In this document: piece by piece, positions 9,678 through 18,801 of the stretch
How the letters are laid out: every line of letters begins with the position of its first letter
Position numbering within the stretch: position 1 is the stretch's first letter
Program-made: the position numbers and the translations under genes
From: Pseudohalioglobus sediminis
GTDB lineage: Bacteria > Pseudomonadota > Gammaproteobacteria > Pseudomonadales > Halieaceae
NCBI RefSeq assembly: GCF_008370495.1
Contig: NZ_VTUX01000001.1
Coordinates: forward strand, 496,001-560,000
Direction of reading: 5' to 3'
DNA: 64,000 nucleotides
The notes under the pieces: model-generated
What the model saw: only the letters and a program-made list of their open reading frames with translations
Told to the model about the DNA's origin: nothing
The model's database searches: none

Positions 9678-10535
9678 ATGAGCACGGTTTACCTGAACGG
9701 CGAGTACATGCCGATGGAAGCAGCCCGTATTTCGCCGATGGACCGCGGCTTCCTGTTCGGTGACGGCATCTACGAGGTTGTCCCGTCCTATGATGGCCAA
9801 CTCGTCGGTTTCGCACCGCACATGGCCAGAATGCAGGACGGCCTCGACGCGATCGAGATCAAGTTGCAAGTCGACCGGGACGCCTGGCGCGAGGTCGCAC
9901 GCGAACTCATCGCGCGCAACGGCGGCGGCAACCTGGGCATTTACTACCATGTCAGCCGCGGCGCAGATACCCGGCGTCATCACGCCTATCCCGAGGGGAT
10001 TACCCCGACGATGTATGCCTTCGCCTTCGAGATCCCGCCGGCGCCGCAGCCCGACAAGGCCGCGGCCACGCCCTACACCGTCTCCACGGCGGAGGACCTG
10101 CGCTGGAAGCGCTGCAATATCAAGTCCACCGCCCTGCTCGGCAACGTCATGCACTACCAGCATGGCCACTCCCGCGGGCACTCGGAAACCATTCTCTACA
10201 ACCAGCAGGGCGAGATCACCGAGGCCGCCGCCTGTAACGTGTTCGTGGTGCGCCATGGCATCGTCGCCACGCCGCTGCTGGACCACCAGAAGCTGCCCGG
10301 TATCACCCGCCTGATGCTGCTGGAGATACTGCGCCGCGATGGCAGCATCCCGGTGCAGGAGCGCGTGGTCACGCGCGATGAACTGCATAGCGCGGATGAA
10401 GTGTGGATTACCAGTTCCTCCAAGGAAATCGCACCGGTCATCGAGATCGACGGCAAGCCAGTGGGCGATGGCAGCATCGGGGACGTGTGGCTCGCAGCGC
10501 AAACCCTGTACAGCCGTCACAAGTTCGATTTCTGA
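9678..10535 (+). CDS. dat: D-amino acid aminotransferase (class IV)
   Basis: PLP-dependent fold-type IV transaminase exchanging amino groups between D-amino acids and 2-oxo acids, typically D-alanine + 2-oxoglutarate to pyruvate + D-glutamate. 285 residues. The N-terminal MSTVYLNGEYMPMEAARISP and PMDRGFLFGDGIYEVVP are typical, and the PLP lysine is in LRWKRCNIKSTALLGNV. The C-terminal EAAACNVFVV and LPGITRLMLLE blocks also fit. ATG 9678 is chosen for the AAGGAAAGAG ribosome site. The 67-bp gap to the previous gene holds a hairpin (CACCCG/CGGGTG, 9634-9649). The stop overlaps the alr start by one base. Preference for D-substrates over branched-chain L-substrates is inferred from motif and context. 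Confidence 0.9.
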   Translation: MSTVYLNGEYMPMEAARISPMDRGFLFGDGIYEVVPSYDGQLVGFAPHMARMQDGLDAIEIKLQVDRDAWREVARELIARNGGGNLGIYYHVSRGADTRRHHAYPEGITPTMYAFAFEIPPAPQPDKAAATPYTVSTAEDLRWKRCNIKSTALLGNVMHYQHGHSRGHSETILYNQQGEITEAAACNVFVVRHGIVATPLLDHQKLPGITRLMLLEILRRDGSIPVQERVVTRDELHSADEVWITSSSKEIAPVIEIDGKPVGDGSIGDVWLAAQTLYSRHKFDF

Positions 10536-11620
10536 TGAGTCGCGCAAACCAGGCCAGGCTGGACCTCGATGCCTTGCGCCACAACCTCGGCCTGGCGCGG
10601 CAACTGGCGCCCGGGTCACGCGTCATGTGCGTAGTCAAGGCCAACGCTTACGGCCATGGCGCGGTCACCATTGCCCGGGCACTGGACCCGCACACCGACG
10701 CGCTGGCGGTGGCCTGTATCGAGGAAGCGCTGGAGTTGCGCGAGGCCGGCGTCGTGTCCCCGATCCTCCTGCTGGAGGGGTGGTTCAGCGCAGACGAATT
10801 ACAGGTAGCTGCGGCCCAGAATCTCTGGGTGATGATAGACAACGAACGACAGATGCAGTGGCTGGAGCAGGCTTCGCTGTCGCAACCGGTGACCTGCTGG
10901 CTCAAGGTGGATACCGGCATGCACCGCCTGGGCGTGGCGCCGCAACAGGCGGCGACATTTCACCAGCGCCTGCTGGCCTGCCCGAATCGCCGGGGCGAGG
11001 TGGTTACCTGCACGCATTTTGCCTGCGCCGACGAGCCCGACAATCCCATGACCCGGCGGCAACTGGCACAGTTCGAGGCCGTGAGCGCCGGGCTGCAGGG
11101 ACCGCGCAGCGCGGCAAATTCTGCCGGTGTACTGGCCTGGCCGGATTCCTGTTACGACTGGATCAGGCCAGGCTACATGCTCTACGGCAACTCGCCGCTG
11201 GCGGCGCCACATCCCAATGCCGAGGCACTGCGCCCGGTGATGACGCTGGTATCGTCGGTTATCTCGGTGCGCGAAATCGAATGCGGTGAAACCGTGGGCT
11301 ACGGCGCGACCTGGACAGCGCAGCGCACGTCACGCATTGCCACGGTCAGCATAGGTTACGGTGATGGCTATCCGCGCCTGGCCGGCAACGGCACCCCGGT
11401 GCTGGTCAACGGGCAACGGGCGCCGCTCGCCGGGCGCGTGTCCATGGACATGATTACCGTTGACGTGACCGAGCTCGAGGGCGTGAACATCGGCGATGAG
11501 GTGGTGCTGTGGGGCCAGGGCCTCGCCGCCAGTGAAGTGGCCGCCTGTGCCGATACCATCGGCTATGAACTGACCACGAGAATGCCGGCGCGGACGCCGA
11601 GGGTGGTCCTGGCAAGCTGA
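10535..11620 (+). CDS. alr: Alanine racemase
   Basis: PLP-dependent fold-type III enzyme interconverting L- and D-alanine. 361 residues, the usual length. The PLP lysine is in CVVKANAYGHGAV near residue 35, and the catalytic tyrosine is in GETVGYGATWTA near residue 255. KVDTGMHRLG, IRPGYMLYGNSP and RVSMDMITVDVT also fit. ATG 10535 overlaps the dat stop (TGATG). Placement after dat suggests a catabolic DadX-like or D-amino-acid interconversion role rather than only cell-wall supply, but a housekeeping role cannot be excluded. Last gene of the operon; no clear terminator follows. Confidence 0.95.
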   Translation: MSRANQARLDLDALRHNLGLARQLAPGSRVMCVVKANAYGHGAVTIARALDPHTDALAVACIEEALELREAGVVSPILLLEGWFSADELQVAAAQNLWVMIDNERQMQWLEQASLSQPVTCWLKVDTGMHRLGVAPQQAATFHQRLLACPNRRGEVVTCTHFACADEPDNPMTRRQLAQFEAVSAGLQGPRSAANSAGVLAWPDSCYDWIRPGYMLYGNSPLAAPHPNAEALRPVMTLVSSVISVREIECGETVGYGATWTAQRTSRIATVSIGYGDGYPRLAGNGTPVLVNGQRAPLAGRVSMDMITVDVTELEGVNIGDEVVLWGQGLAASEVAACADTIGYELTTRMPARTPRVVLAS

Positions 11621-11652
11621 TTGCAGTCAGTCACAGGAACCCGGGTCCGCTG

Positions 11653-12054
11653 CTACTTCTCGAGAGATTTCAATGCCTCTGTGTCCACGCCTTTCATGGC
11701 GTCTTTGGCGATTTTCTTCGGATGCGGTTGGGCTTTATCCACCTCCTCGCCAACGCGGTAGCCAGAGTAGGCGCCGCCGGCGGCCTCACCCACGGCGGTC
11801 GCCTGTTGCTGGAGTTTTTTGCCCTCTGCCTCGCCGGCTAGCCAGCCATCACGGTACTCCGCGTCCGACTCGAAACGCTCGACATCCTTGATGTACTGCT
11901 CGAAGTCGTTACCTGCTTCCTGCATACCGCTGTGACGGCCATCGTGAAAGCCGATGATGTAGGCCTGGCTGCGACCCTGCTGCTGCAGACTCGAGTCAGT
12001 GGTACCGCAGGCGACAAGGCTGCAGAAAACAAGGCTCAAAAATAAAACACGCAT
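11653..12054 (-). CDS. Small predicted lipoprotein, unknown function
   Basis: 133 residues. Lipobox LVAC at residues 13-16 after a hydrophobic signal peptide, so the mature protein is probably a lipidated envelope protein. The rest is polar and charged, with a glycine-rich GEAAGGAYSGYRVGEE segment near residue 90 and a lysine-rich C-terminus. The ATG at 12054 has a strong GAGGAG ribosome site. It follows the DUF805 gene on the same strand after 55 bp. I do not recognise a family. Confidence 0.75.
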   Translation of the reverse strand: MRVLFLSLVFCSLVACGTTDSSLQQQGRSQAYIIGFHDGRHSGMQEAGNDFEQYIKDVERFESDAEYRDGWLAGEAEGKKLQQQATAVGEAAGGAYSGYRVGEEVDKAQPHPKKIAKDAMKGVDTEALKSLEK

Positions 12055-12109
12055 GATAATTTCTCCTCTACATGCAAGGCGCTGTATGGGTTCAGTCCGG
12101 CGTCAAGGA

Positions 12110-12502
12110 TCAGGCCGCAGCGGGCGCTGCGCCATAGGCGTTTTCACCCGCATCGCTGGGGCGGGTTAACCACCACAACAACACCAGCGCTCCGATAATG
12201 GGGATGATCTGGATGAGCAACCACCAACCGGAGCGACCCATGTCGTGAAGTCTTCGCGCGGCGACCGCCAGCGTCGGGATAAAAATGATCAGGGAAAACA
12301 GCCAGTTCAGCGGCTGCCCGGCTTCCTCTGCAAAGGGCTCGAAGCCCAGCAATGGGGCCACCAGTGCGCCCTCCACGATCGACAGCACAATACTGACCAG
12401 GACAAGGCCAAGGATCCAGTACCAATATTCCGAACGCGAGGCGCGACCCGCAAACACGGCATACTTTGAAATGACTGAGCGGACTGATTGAGTAAACGTC
12501 AT
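12110..12502 (-). CDS. DUF805 family membrane protein
   Basis: 130 residues from ATG 12502; the frame stays open upstream to 12604, but MTFTQSVRSVISKYAVFAGRASRSEYW is the typical DUF805 beginning. Three to four membrane segments, with the family blocks RASRSEYWYW, LAVAARRLHDMGRSGWW and GALVLLWWLTRPSDAGENAYG. Inner-membrane protein of unknown function. The downstream neighbour is a small lipoprotein on the same strand, possibly co-transcribed. Confidence 0.85.
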   Translation of the reverse strand: MTFTQSVRSVISKYAVFAGRASRSEYWYWILGLVLVSIVLSIVEGALVAPLLGFEPFAEEAGQPLNWLFSLIIFIPTLAVAARRLHDMGRSGWWLLIQIIPIIGALVLLWWLTRPSDAGENAYGAAPAAA

Positions 12503-12650
12503 GCGACGGGCATCCTGTAAAAAAGATGAGATAACGTTACGTGAGCTGCATTGCGCCGTCAATTGCAGGCACCATAGATCGGACAGCATGACCGCCAGCC
12601 CCACTCACCCTGAACCGCACTCACCCCTCCAGCCTTCCGGTCGCGCTGGT

Positions 12651-12678
12651 TTGCAGGCCCGCGCAAAGCTGTTTTAAT
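12651..12678 (+). promoter_or_regulatory. Putative sigma-70 promoter placing the start of transcription at the ATG
   Basis: TTGCAG (12651-12656), a 16-base spacer and TTTAAT (12673-12678). The ATG of the next gene is only eight bases past the -10, so the transcript would be leaderless or nearly so. Not tested. Confidence 0.4.
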
Positions 12679-12685
12679 TCCGGTC

Positions 12686-14755
12686 ATGACTTTGACACTC
12701 CCGCGCCTGGCCCGCGCCCTGCTCTGGCTTGTTGCAGCAATGCTGTTGAGCGCTGTAGCCGCTGCACTGTGGCTGCGCCACGAATTCGCCAGGGTGGCGA
12801 CAGACAGCGCTGACCCCGCGCGATGGCAGCAAGCGGCCACCGTGTCAGTTGCCACCAGGGACCTGCCGGCACCGGCGCCCTGCCGCAACCGCACAGAGTA
12901 TCCGGCGGCGTTTTTTGGCGCCCTGCATGTGCACACAGCCGCCTCCTATGACGCCACCGCCTTCGGCACCCTGGCCAGCGCCGATGATGCCTATCGCTTT
13001 GCTCGCGGCGAGCGCATGCCGCTGCGCCTGCGCGGCGACGCTGCCGGCTTCGAGCCGCCCGGCATAGGGCTGGACAGGCCGCTGGACTTCATGGCCGTCA
13101 CTGATCACGCCGAGTCACTGGGCGAGGTGCGCCTGTGTTACAGCGCAGACAGCGAGGCCTTCGGCAGTCTCGTGTGCCGGCTTTACCGCGGCGACGTGCG
13201 CGTGCCGGCGGCGGCGGACATGCAACCCATACTGCGGTTGGCAACGCTGGCGATATTCGGCCGCGATCGCTCGGCCGGGATATGCGGCGCAGACGGCAGC
13301 GGCTGCCGCGAGCAGGCGGCCCGCGTCTGGCGCGAGAACCAGCTCAGCACGGAGCGCTGGCAGGATCGCAGCGGCGACTGCCGCTTCACCACGCTGCACG
13401 CTTACGAGTACACGCTGGCAGAAGAGTCTTCCAACCTGCACCGCAATGTTATCTTCCGGTCAGCGGCCGTGCCGCAGGCAGCCGTTGGCGCGAAAGACGC
13501 AGCAACACCGGAAGACCTGTGGGCGTGGCTGAAGCAAACCTGTATCGATGGGGATCCCCGGTGTGATGTACTGGCAATTCCGCACAACAGCAACTGGAGT
13601 TCCGGCCGCATGTGGTACCCCTACAGCAATCGTGACCTGGACCCGGCAACGCGCCGGCAACAGGCCGAACTCAGGGCGGAACTGGAACCGCTGGCGGAAA
13701 TCATGCAAACCAAGGGCGATTCGGAATGCCGCAACGGCATTGCCAGCGTGATGGGCGCTGCCGACGAGTTCTGCGACTTCGAGAAGCTGCGCCCGGCAGC
13801 AGAGCAAATCGAGGACTGTGGCGAGGCAGTCGGCAGTGGCGGCATGCTGCTGAGCGGATGCACGTCACGCTACAACTTTGTGCGCTACGCGCTCGCAGCC
13901 GGCCTGAGGGAGCGCCGGGAGCTCGGCGTCAACCCGTTTGCCATGGGCATCATTGCCGCAACCGATACCCACAACGGCCTGCCTGCCGCTGAGGCTGAAG
14001 ACAACTATCTCGGCTCCCACGGCATTGATCGCAACGTACTCAGTCGCCTCCAGGGCAGCAGGGAAGTGCCCGGGGGTATCGGCAAGGGCTCCCCCGTGCG
14101 TTACAACCCGGGCGGACTGGCCGGCGTCTATGCACGTGAAAACAGCCGCAGCGCACTGTTCGATGCCATGCGCAGGCGGGAAACCTTCGGCATCAGTGGG
14201 CCCCGCATCACCCCGCGCCTGTTTGCCGGGTGGGATCAGCAGGCTCTCGATTGCGAGTCGCCGGATCTCATCGCCAGGGCCTACGCGCATGGCGTGCCCA
14301 TGGGCGCGCAGCTGCCACCGCCGCCAGCAGGCTCCGCGGCGCCGGTGTTCCTGGCCAGCGCCAGTCGTGACCCGGGCGCGGGCCTGTTGCAGCGTATCCA
14401 GGTCATCAAGTCCTGGGTGGACGCTGCCGGGCGCACCCACCAGGCGGTCTACGATGTGGCCGGAGATACCGGCAACGGCGCCAGCGTCGATCGCGATACC
14501 TGCGCCGTCAGTGGCAGCGGCTATAACCAACTCTGCGCCAGCTGGCAGGATCCCGATTTCGATCCGGCACAAGACGCGGTGTACTATGCCCGCGTGCTGG
14601 AAAACCCCAGCTGCCGCTGGAGCCGCTGGGACTGTATTCGCCTTGCCGAGGCGGAGCGCCCGCCCAGCTGCACAGACCCGGGGCTGCCGTGGCAGATACA
14701 GGAGCGCGCCTGGACCTCGCCGGTGTGGTACTACGCTGACCAGGGTGAAGGTTAG
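12686..14755 (+). CDS. DUF3604 domain protein (PHP-like metallohydrolase fold)
   Basis: 689 residues. An N-terminal membrane anchor or signal (residues 8-30) is followed by a long DUF3604 region. Metal-ligand-like motifs of PHP type are visible: ALHVHTAASYDA near residue 78, MAVTDHAESLG near 137, LAIPHNSNWSSG near 298 and IAATDTHNGLP near 425. The protein carries many cysteines, consistent with an exported location. DUF3604 proteins are common in marine gammaproteobacteria, but no reaction is established. There is no evident ribosome site, in line with the promoter just upstream. Confidence 0.85.
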   Translation: MTLTLPRLARALLWLVAAMLLSAVAAALWLRHEFARVATDSADPARWQQAATVSVATRDLPAPAPCRNRTEYPAAFFGALHVHTAASYDATAFGTLASADDAYRFARGERMPLRLRGDAAGFEPPGIGLDRPLDFMAVTDHAESLGEVRLCYSADSEAFGSLVCRLYRGDVRVPAAADMQPILRLATLAIFGRDRSAGICGADGSGCREQAARVWRENQLSTERWQDRSGDCRFTTLHAYEYTLAEESSNLHRNVIFRSAAVPQAAVGAKDAATPEDLWAWLKQTCIDGDPRCDVLAIPHNSNWSSGRMWYPYSNRDLDPATRRQQAELRAELEPLAEIMQTKGDSECRNGIASVMGAADEFCDFEKLRPAAEQIEDCGEAVGSGGMLLSGCTSRYNFVRYALAAGLRERRELGVNPFAMGIIAATDTHNGLPAAEAEDNYLGSHGIDRNVLSRLQGSREVPGGIGKGSPVRYNPGGLAGVYARENSRSALFDAMRRRETFGISGPRITPRLFAGWDQQALDCESPDLIARAYAHGVPMGAQLPPPPAGSAAPVFLASASRDPGAGLLQRIQVIKSWVDAAGRTHQAVYDVAGDTGNGASVDRDTCAVSGSGYNQLCASWQDPDFDPAQDAVYYARVLENPSCRWSRWDCIRLAEAERPPSCTDPGLPWQIQERAWTSPVWYYADQGEG

Positions 14756-14845
14756 GTTGAACATCGATTGCGCCGCGTCCATATGCGTACGGGCCACTAA
14801 TCCATTACCATAGGGCCCCGGCGCACACACAAGGACACGCTCAAC

Positions 14846-16354
14846 TTGGCCGCAGACCAACAGGACTCCCTGCCCGATGGCAGCCTACTCGCCGCCGTCG
14901 ACCTCGGCAGCAACTCCTTCCACCTCATCGTCGCCCGCATCGAGCACGGCGAGATGCGTCCCATTGAGGTACTCGCAGAGAAAGTACAGCTGGGGGCCGG
15001 CCTGGAAAACGACAGGCTGTCTGCAGAAGCCATCCAACGCGGCCTGGACTGCCTGTCCCGGTTTGCGCAGTTACTGGACAGTGTTGAACCCTCGAAAATT
15101 CGCGCCGTTGGCACCAATGCCCTGCGCCAGGCGCACAACCGCATGGAATTCACGATGCCGGCAAACGAGATTTTGCGCAGTCGCGTGGACGTCATCTACG
15201 GCCGCGAAGAGGCACGCCTGGTTTACCTCGGTGTCGCGCACACGCTGGCTGATGACGCCAACTCGCGCCTGGTGATCGACATCGGTGGCGGCAGCACGGA
15301 ACTCATTGTTGGCGAGCGCTTCGAACCAAGGCAACTGGAGAGCCTGCAGATGGGCTGCGTGTCCTACGCCCGGGACTGTTTTGCCGACGACCTGATCAAC
15401 GCACAGAACTATCGACGCGCTTACAACTGCGCGCGGGTCGAAACCTCGCATATCCGCCACCGATACCATTCCGGCCACTGGGCCGAATGCGTGGGCTCTT
15501 CCGGCACGCTCAACGCGATTGAGGCCATCGTTATCCAGAATGGCTGGAGCGATGACGGTATCACCCGCAAGGCGCTCAGCAAACTGGAGAAGAAACTCCT
15601 GGGGTTCGAGCGCTTCGACGACATCAACCTTGAAGGTCTCTCCGAAAACCGGCGCAACGTGATCGTGCCCGGTGTGGCCATCACCAGCGCCCTGTTCGAC
15701 ACCCTGGGCATCGAACATATGCGCACCTCCAAGGGGGCGCTGCGCGAGGGCGTTATCTACGACCTGATGGGGCGCCTGAGCCATGAGGACGTGCGCGAAC
15801 GCACGGTGAATGCGCTGGTGCAGCGCTATTCCGCAGACGAGGATACCGCGGCAGTCGTGGAGCGACGCTGTCGCACTTTCTTCTCGGCCACGCAGGGTCC
15901 CTGGGGCCTGCAGAACGAGGACTGGGAACTGCTGCACTGGACTGCGCGTACGCACGAAATCGGCATGGCCATTTCCCACAAACACTTCAATCGGCACTCC
16001 GCCTACCTGCTGCGCAATGCCGACCTGCCCGGCTTCTCACAGCAGGAGCAGGAAACCCTGGCCATCCTGTCGCAGGGCCAGCGCGGCAAATTGTCCAGTG
16101 ACCTGTTGGAGGAGTTGCCCAAGAGCGAGCGCAAGCGCCTGCACTATCTCCTGGTCATCATTCGCCTGGCTGTGCGCTTCAAGTACGTGGAGCCACTCGA
16201 GCAACTGCCCGACTTCGGCGTGCAGGCGGAAAAGAAGTCACTTGCCCTGGGCTTCCCCGAGGGTTGGCTCGAAGCGCATCCACTGACCCTGAGCGAACTG
16301 GAGCAGGAGCAGTCCTATTTGGGGAAACTGGGTGTCGAGTTGAGCTTCTCCTGA
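14846..16354 (+). CDS. ppx: Exopolyphosphatase / pppGpp phosphatase (Ppx/GppA)
   Basis: Cytoplasmic phosphatase of the ASKHA fold acting on polyphosphate or pppGpp. 502 residues, similar to E. coli Ppx (513). The N-terminal AAVDLGSNSFHLIVARI and VIDIGGGSTELIVGE are the two phosphate-binding motifs, and SSGTLNAIE lies mid-protein. The C-terminal half (from about residue 310) is the HD-like Ppx domain. The start is TTG 14846 with AAGGA ten bases before it. Ppx and GppA cannot be told apart from sequence alone; the length favours Ppx. It converges with the hydrolase gene on the other strand 14 bp away. Confidence 0.92.
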   Translation: MAADQQDSLPDGSLLAAVDLGSNSFHLIVARIEHGEMRPIEVLAEKVQLGAGLENDRLSAEAIQRGLDCLSRFAQLLDSVEPSKIRAVGTNALRQAHNRMEFTMPANEILRSRVDVIYGREEARLVYLGVAHTLADDANSRLVIDIGGGSTELIVGERFEPRQLESLQMGCVSYARDCFADDLINAQNYRRAYNCARVETSHIRHRYHSGHWAECVGSSGTLNAIEAIVIQNGWSDDGITRKALSKLEKKLLGFERFDDINLEGLSENRRNVIVPGVAITSALFDTLGIEHMRTSKGALREGVIYDLMGRLSHEDVRERTVNALVQRYSADEDTAAVVERRCRTFFSATQGPWGLQNEDWELLHWTARTHEIGMAISHKHFNRHSAYLLRNADLPGFSQQEQETLAILSQGQRGKLSSDLLEELPKSERKRLHYLLVIIRLAVRFKYVEPLEQLPDFGVQAEKKSLALGFPEGWLEAHPLTLSELEQEQSYLGKLGVELSFS

Positions 16355-16368
16355 TTCGGGGCCCGGTG

Positions 16369-17349
16369 TCAGCTGGCCGCGCGCGCGCCAACATCGGCGA
16401 GGAAATCCAGCAGGATTTCATTCACCGCGGCAGACGCCTCCAACTGCACCATATGCCCGGCCCCCGGTATCATGCGCACCGCCCGCAGATCGGGAAAGAT
16501 GGCGCGCATCAGGCCCACGGGGTCTTCGCCGTGAAAGCCTTCCAGGTCGACATCGTGTTCACTGCCGAGAAAATACGCCGGCACCGCACTCTGTACACCT
16601 TCAAAGGGTTTGCGATCGCGCCATTTGATGTCCATCGCGCGATACCAGTTGAGCCCCCCGGTAAACCCGGTGCGACTGTACTCGCTGACAAAAAACTCCA
16701 TCTCCAGTTCCGACAACCAGGGCCAGGGTAAGGGCGGCGGTTCCGCCATGGCATCCATATAGCTGGTACCCGGCGGAGACTGGAAACAGTCGAAATAATT
16801 GCCCGCGCCACTGAGCGTGTGAAAAACCTGGTGCAGGAAGCGCCTTGGATTTGCCGCCAGTTCCAGGTCTGCGCGCGGCGGTTCGCGAAAGTACTCGATG
16901 TGCAGGAAGTGCTGCTCGCCGATGCGCCGGTACTCACTCAGGGGCGGCTCATCCGGATTGTGCGGCGCAGCGGGGTTCTCGAGCCCGACAACGGCGAGCA
17001 CCCGTTGCGGATGACGCAGCGCCAGGTCGTAAATGGCAAAGGCGCCGAAATCCAGGCCCGCGAAGACGGCGCTCTCTATGCCGAGATGATCGAGCAGCCC
17101 CACCAGGTCAGCAGTGATGGCATCCACGCCATAGGCCTCGGGAGCCGCCGGCGCATCGGTCTGGCCCATGCCACGCATATCCGGCGCAATGACCCGGTAT
17201 CCGGCAGCCGCCAGCGCCGGTATCTGCCGGTGCCAGCTGAACCACAGGTGAGGAAACCCGTGGCACAGCACCACCGGCATACCCTCACCCTGCTCTACAT
17301 AATGCATGTTGATGCCGTTGATCACGGCGTGGTGATGTGTCCACTGCAT
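16369..17349 (-). CDS. Alpha/beta hydrolase, epoxide-hydrolase-like
   Basis: 326 residues. Oxyanion motif VLCHGFPHLWFSW near residue 27 and nucleophile elbow GLDFGA near residue 98 with aspartate as nucleophile, as in soluble epoxide hydrolases and haloalkane dehalogenases. The cap-domain block EYSRTGFTGGLNWYRAMD contains a tyrosine at the epoxide-polarising position. The acid aspartate lies in SEHDVDLEGF, and the base histidine in GAGHMVQLEAS. The HGFP and cap tyrosine favour epoxide hydrolase over dehalogenase. Stands alone on its strand. Confidence 0.88.
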   Translation of the reverse strand: MQWTHHHAVINGINMHYVEQGEGMPVVLCHGFPHLWFSWHRQIPALAAAGYRVIAPDMRGMGQTDAPAAPEAYGVDAITADLVGLLDHLGIESAVFAGLDFGAFAIYDLALRHPQRVLAVVGLENPAAPHNPDEPPLSEYRRIGEQHFLHIEYFREPPRADLELAANPRRFLHQVFHTLSGAGNYFDCFQSPPGTSYMDAMAEPPPLPWPWLSELEMEFFVSEYSRTGFTGGLNWYRAMDIKWRDRKPFEGVQSAVPAYFLGSEHDVDLEGFHGEDPVGLMRAIFPDLRAVRMIPGAGHMVQLEASAAVNEILLDFLADVGARAAS

Positions 17350-17478
17350 AGGCTACCCGCTTGATCGTCTAACCGGTAAACGTCTGCCACTGCGTGGATG
17401 CAGGGCAAGGCGGCAGCGGTCGCGCCGGAGTCAATACCGGCGCCACGGCGGCAGCCTCACACTAGCACAAGTGTGACC

Positions 17479-18801
17479 TCAGAGGTCGTAGCCGCGTTCG
17501 TCGTGCAGCACGAGGTCGAGACCCTGGGTTTCCTGGTCGGAATCCACACGCAGCCCCACCAGGACGTCTACCAGCTTCAGTATCAGCCAGCTGACGACAG
17601 CCGTATAGACAAATGTGCTCACCACGCCGGTGGCCTGCACCATCAGCTGTCCGCCAATGCTGTCGACACCGTCAGAGAAGCCGTTGCCGCTGAACAAACC
17701 CAGCTGGGTGGAACAGAACACCCCGGCAAGCAGGGTACCGAGAATACCGCCCACACCGTGCACCGGGAACACGTCCAGGCTGTCATCGATGCGCAGCTTG
17801 TTCTTGATCCAGTTAGTGGCAAAGTAGCACACCACACCGGCGGTGAGCCCGATGAGCACCGCCGCTGCGGGACCCACGGAGCCGGAGGCAGGCGTGATAG
17901 TGCCCAGGCCCGCCACCATGCCGGTGACGATGCCGAGTACAGAGGGCTTGCCGTGGCGGATCCATTCCATTGCCATCCACGCCAGCGAACCGGCGGATGC
18001 CGACAGGTGCGTTACCAGCATGGCCATGGCGGCGCTGTTGTCGGCAGCCACCGCGGACCCGGCATTGAAACCGAACCAGCCGACCCAGAGCATACCGGCA
18101 CCCATCACGGTCAGGGTGAGGTTGTGCGGCGGCATCGCCACAGTGCCGAAGCCGCGGCGCGGCCCCAGCATCAACGCCGCGACCAGTGCCGCCACCGCTG
18201 CGGTGATATGCACCACGGTGCCGCCAGCGAAATCCTGCAGGCCCATGTTGCCAAGCCAGCCGCCACCCCAGACCCAGTGACAGATCGGCGCGTAGACCAC
18301 CAGCAGCCAGATCGAGCTGAACAGCAACATGGCGGAAAAGCGCATGCGCTCAGCGAAACCGCCAACGATCAGCGCCGGGGTGATGATGGCGAAGGTCATC
18401 TGGAACATGACGAACAGGATCGCGGGAATGCCGCCGTTGAGGCTGTCCATGGTCATACCGGCGAGAAACAGGTTACCGAGGTCACCGATGAAAGGCCCCT
18501 GCTCGACGCCGTCGGAGCCAAAGGCGAGGGTGTAGCCCACTGCAAACCACAATAGCGACATCAGGCAGGTCAGCGCGAAGCACTGCATCAACACCGACAG
18601 CACGTTTTTCACCCGCACCAGTCCGGCGTAAAACAGCGACAGGCCGGGAATAGTCATAAACAACACCAGCGCCGTAGACGTCAGTATCCAGGCGGTGTCA
18701 GCCTGGTTGAGCTCCTGTGCGCTGGCCAGGGCCGGCGCCAGCATGAGACAAACCGGCAGCGCCAGTCGTGAAATTGACTTCATTATTTTCTCCGTATTCA
18801 T
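17479..18801 (-). CDS. amt: Ammonium transporter
   Basis: Inner-membrane ammonium channel of the Amt/Rh family. 440 residues with a cleavable signal (to about residue 30) and eleven membrane segments. Typical blocks are IPGLSLFYAGLVRVKNVLS, DFAGGTVVHITAAVAALVAAL, PHNLTLTVMGAGMLWVGWFGFNAGS and VHGVGGILGTLLAGVF. Its ATG overlaps the glnK stop by four bases, so PII and transporter are co-translated and the PII protein can gate the channel. A short hairpin (CACACT/AGTGTG, 17458-17475) follows the stop but lacks a T-run. Confidence 0.96.
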   Translation of the reverse strand: MNTEKIMKSISRLALPVCLMLAPALASAQELNQADTAWILTSTALVLFMTIPGLSLFYAGLVRVKNVLSVLMQCFALTCLMSLLWFAVGYTLAFGSDGVEQGPFIGDLGNLFLAGMTMDSLNGGIPAILFVMFQMTFAIITPALIVGGFAERMRFSAMLLFSSIWLLVVYAPICHWVWGGGWLGNMGLQDFAGGTVVHITAAVAALVAALMLGPRRGFGTVAMPPHNLTLTVMGAGMLWVGWFGFNAGSAVAADNSAAMAMLVTHLSASAGSLAWMAMEWIRHGKPSVLGIVTGMVAGLGTITPASGSVGPAAAVLIGLTAGVVCYFATNWIKNKLRIDDSLDVFPVHGVGGILGTLLAGVFCSTQLGLFSGNGFSDGVDSIGGQLMVQATGVVSTFVYTAVVSWLILKLVDVLVGLRVDSDQETQGLDLVLHDERGYDL

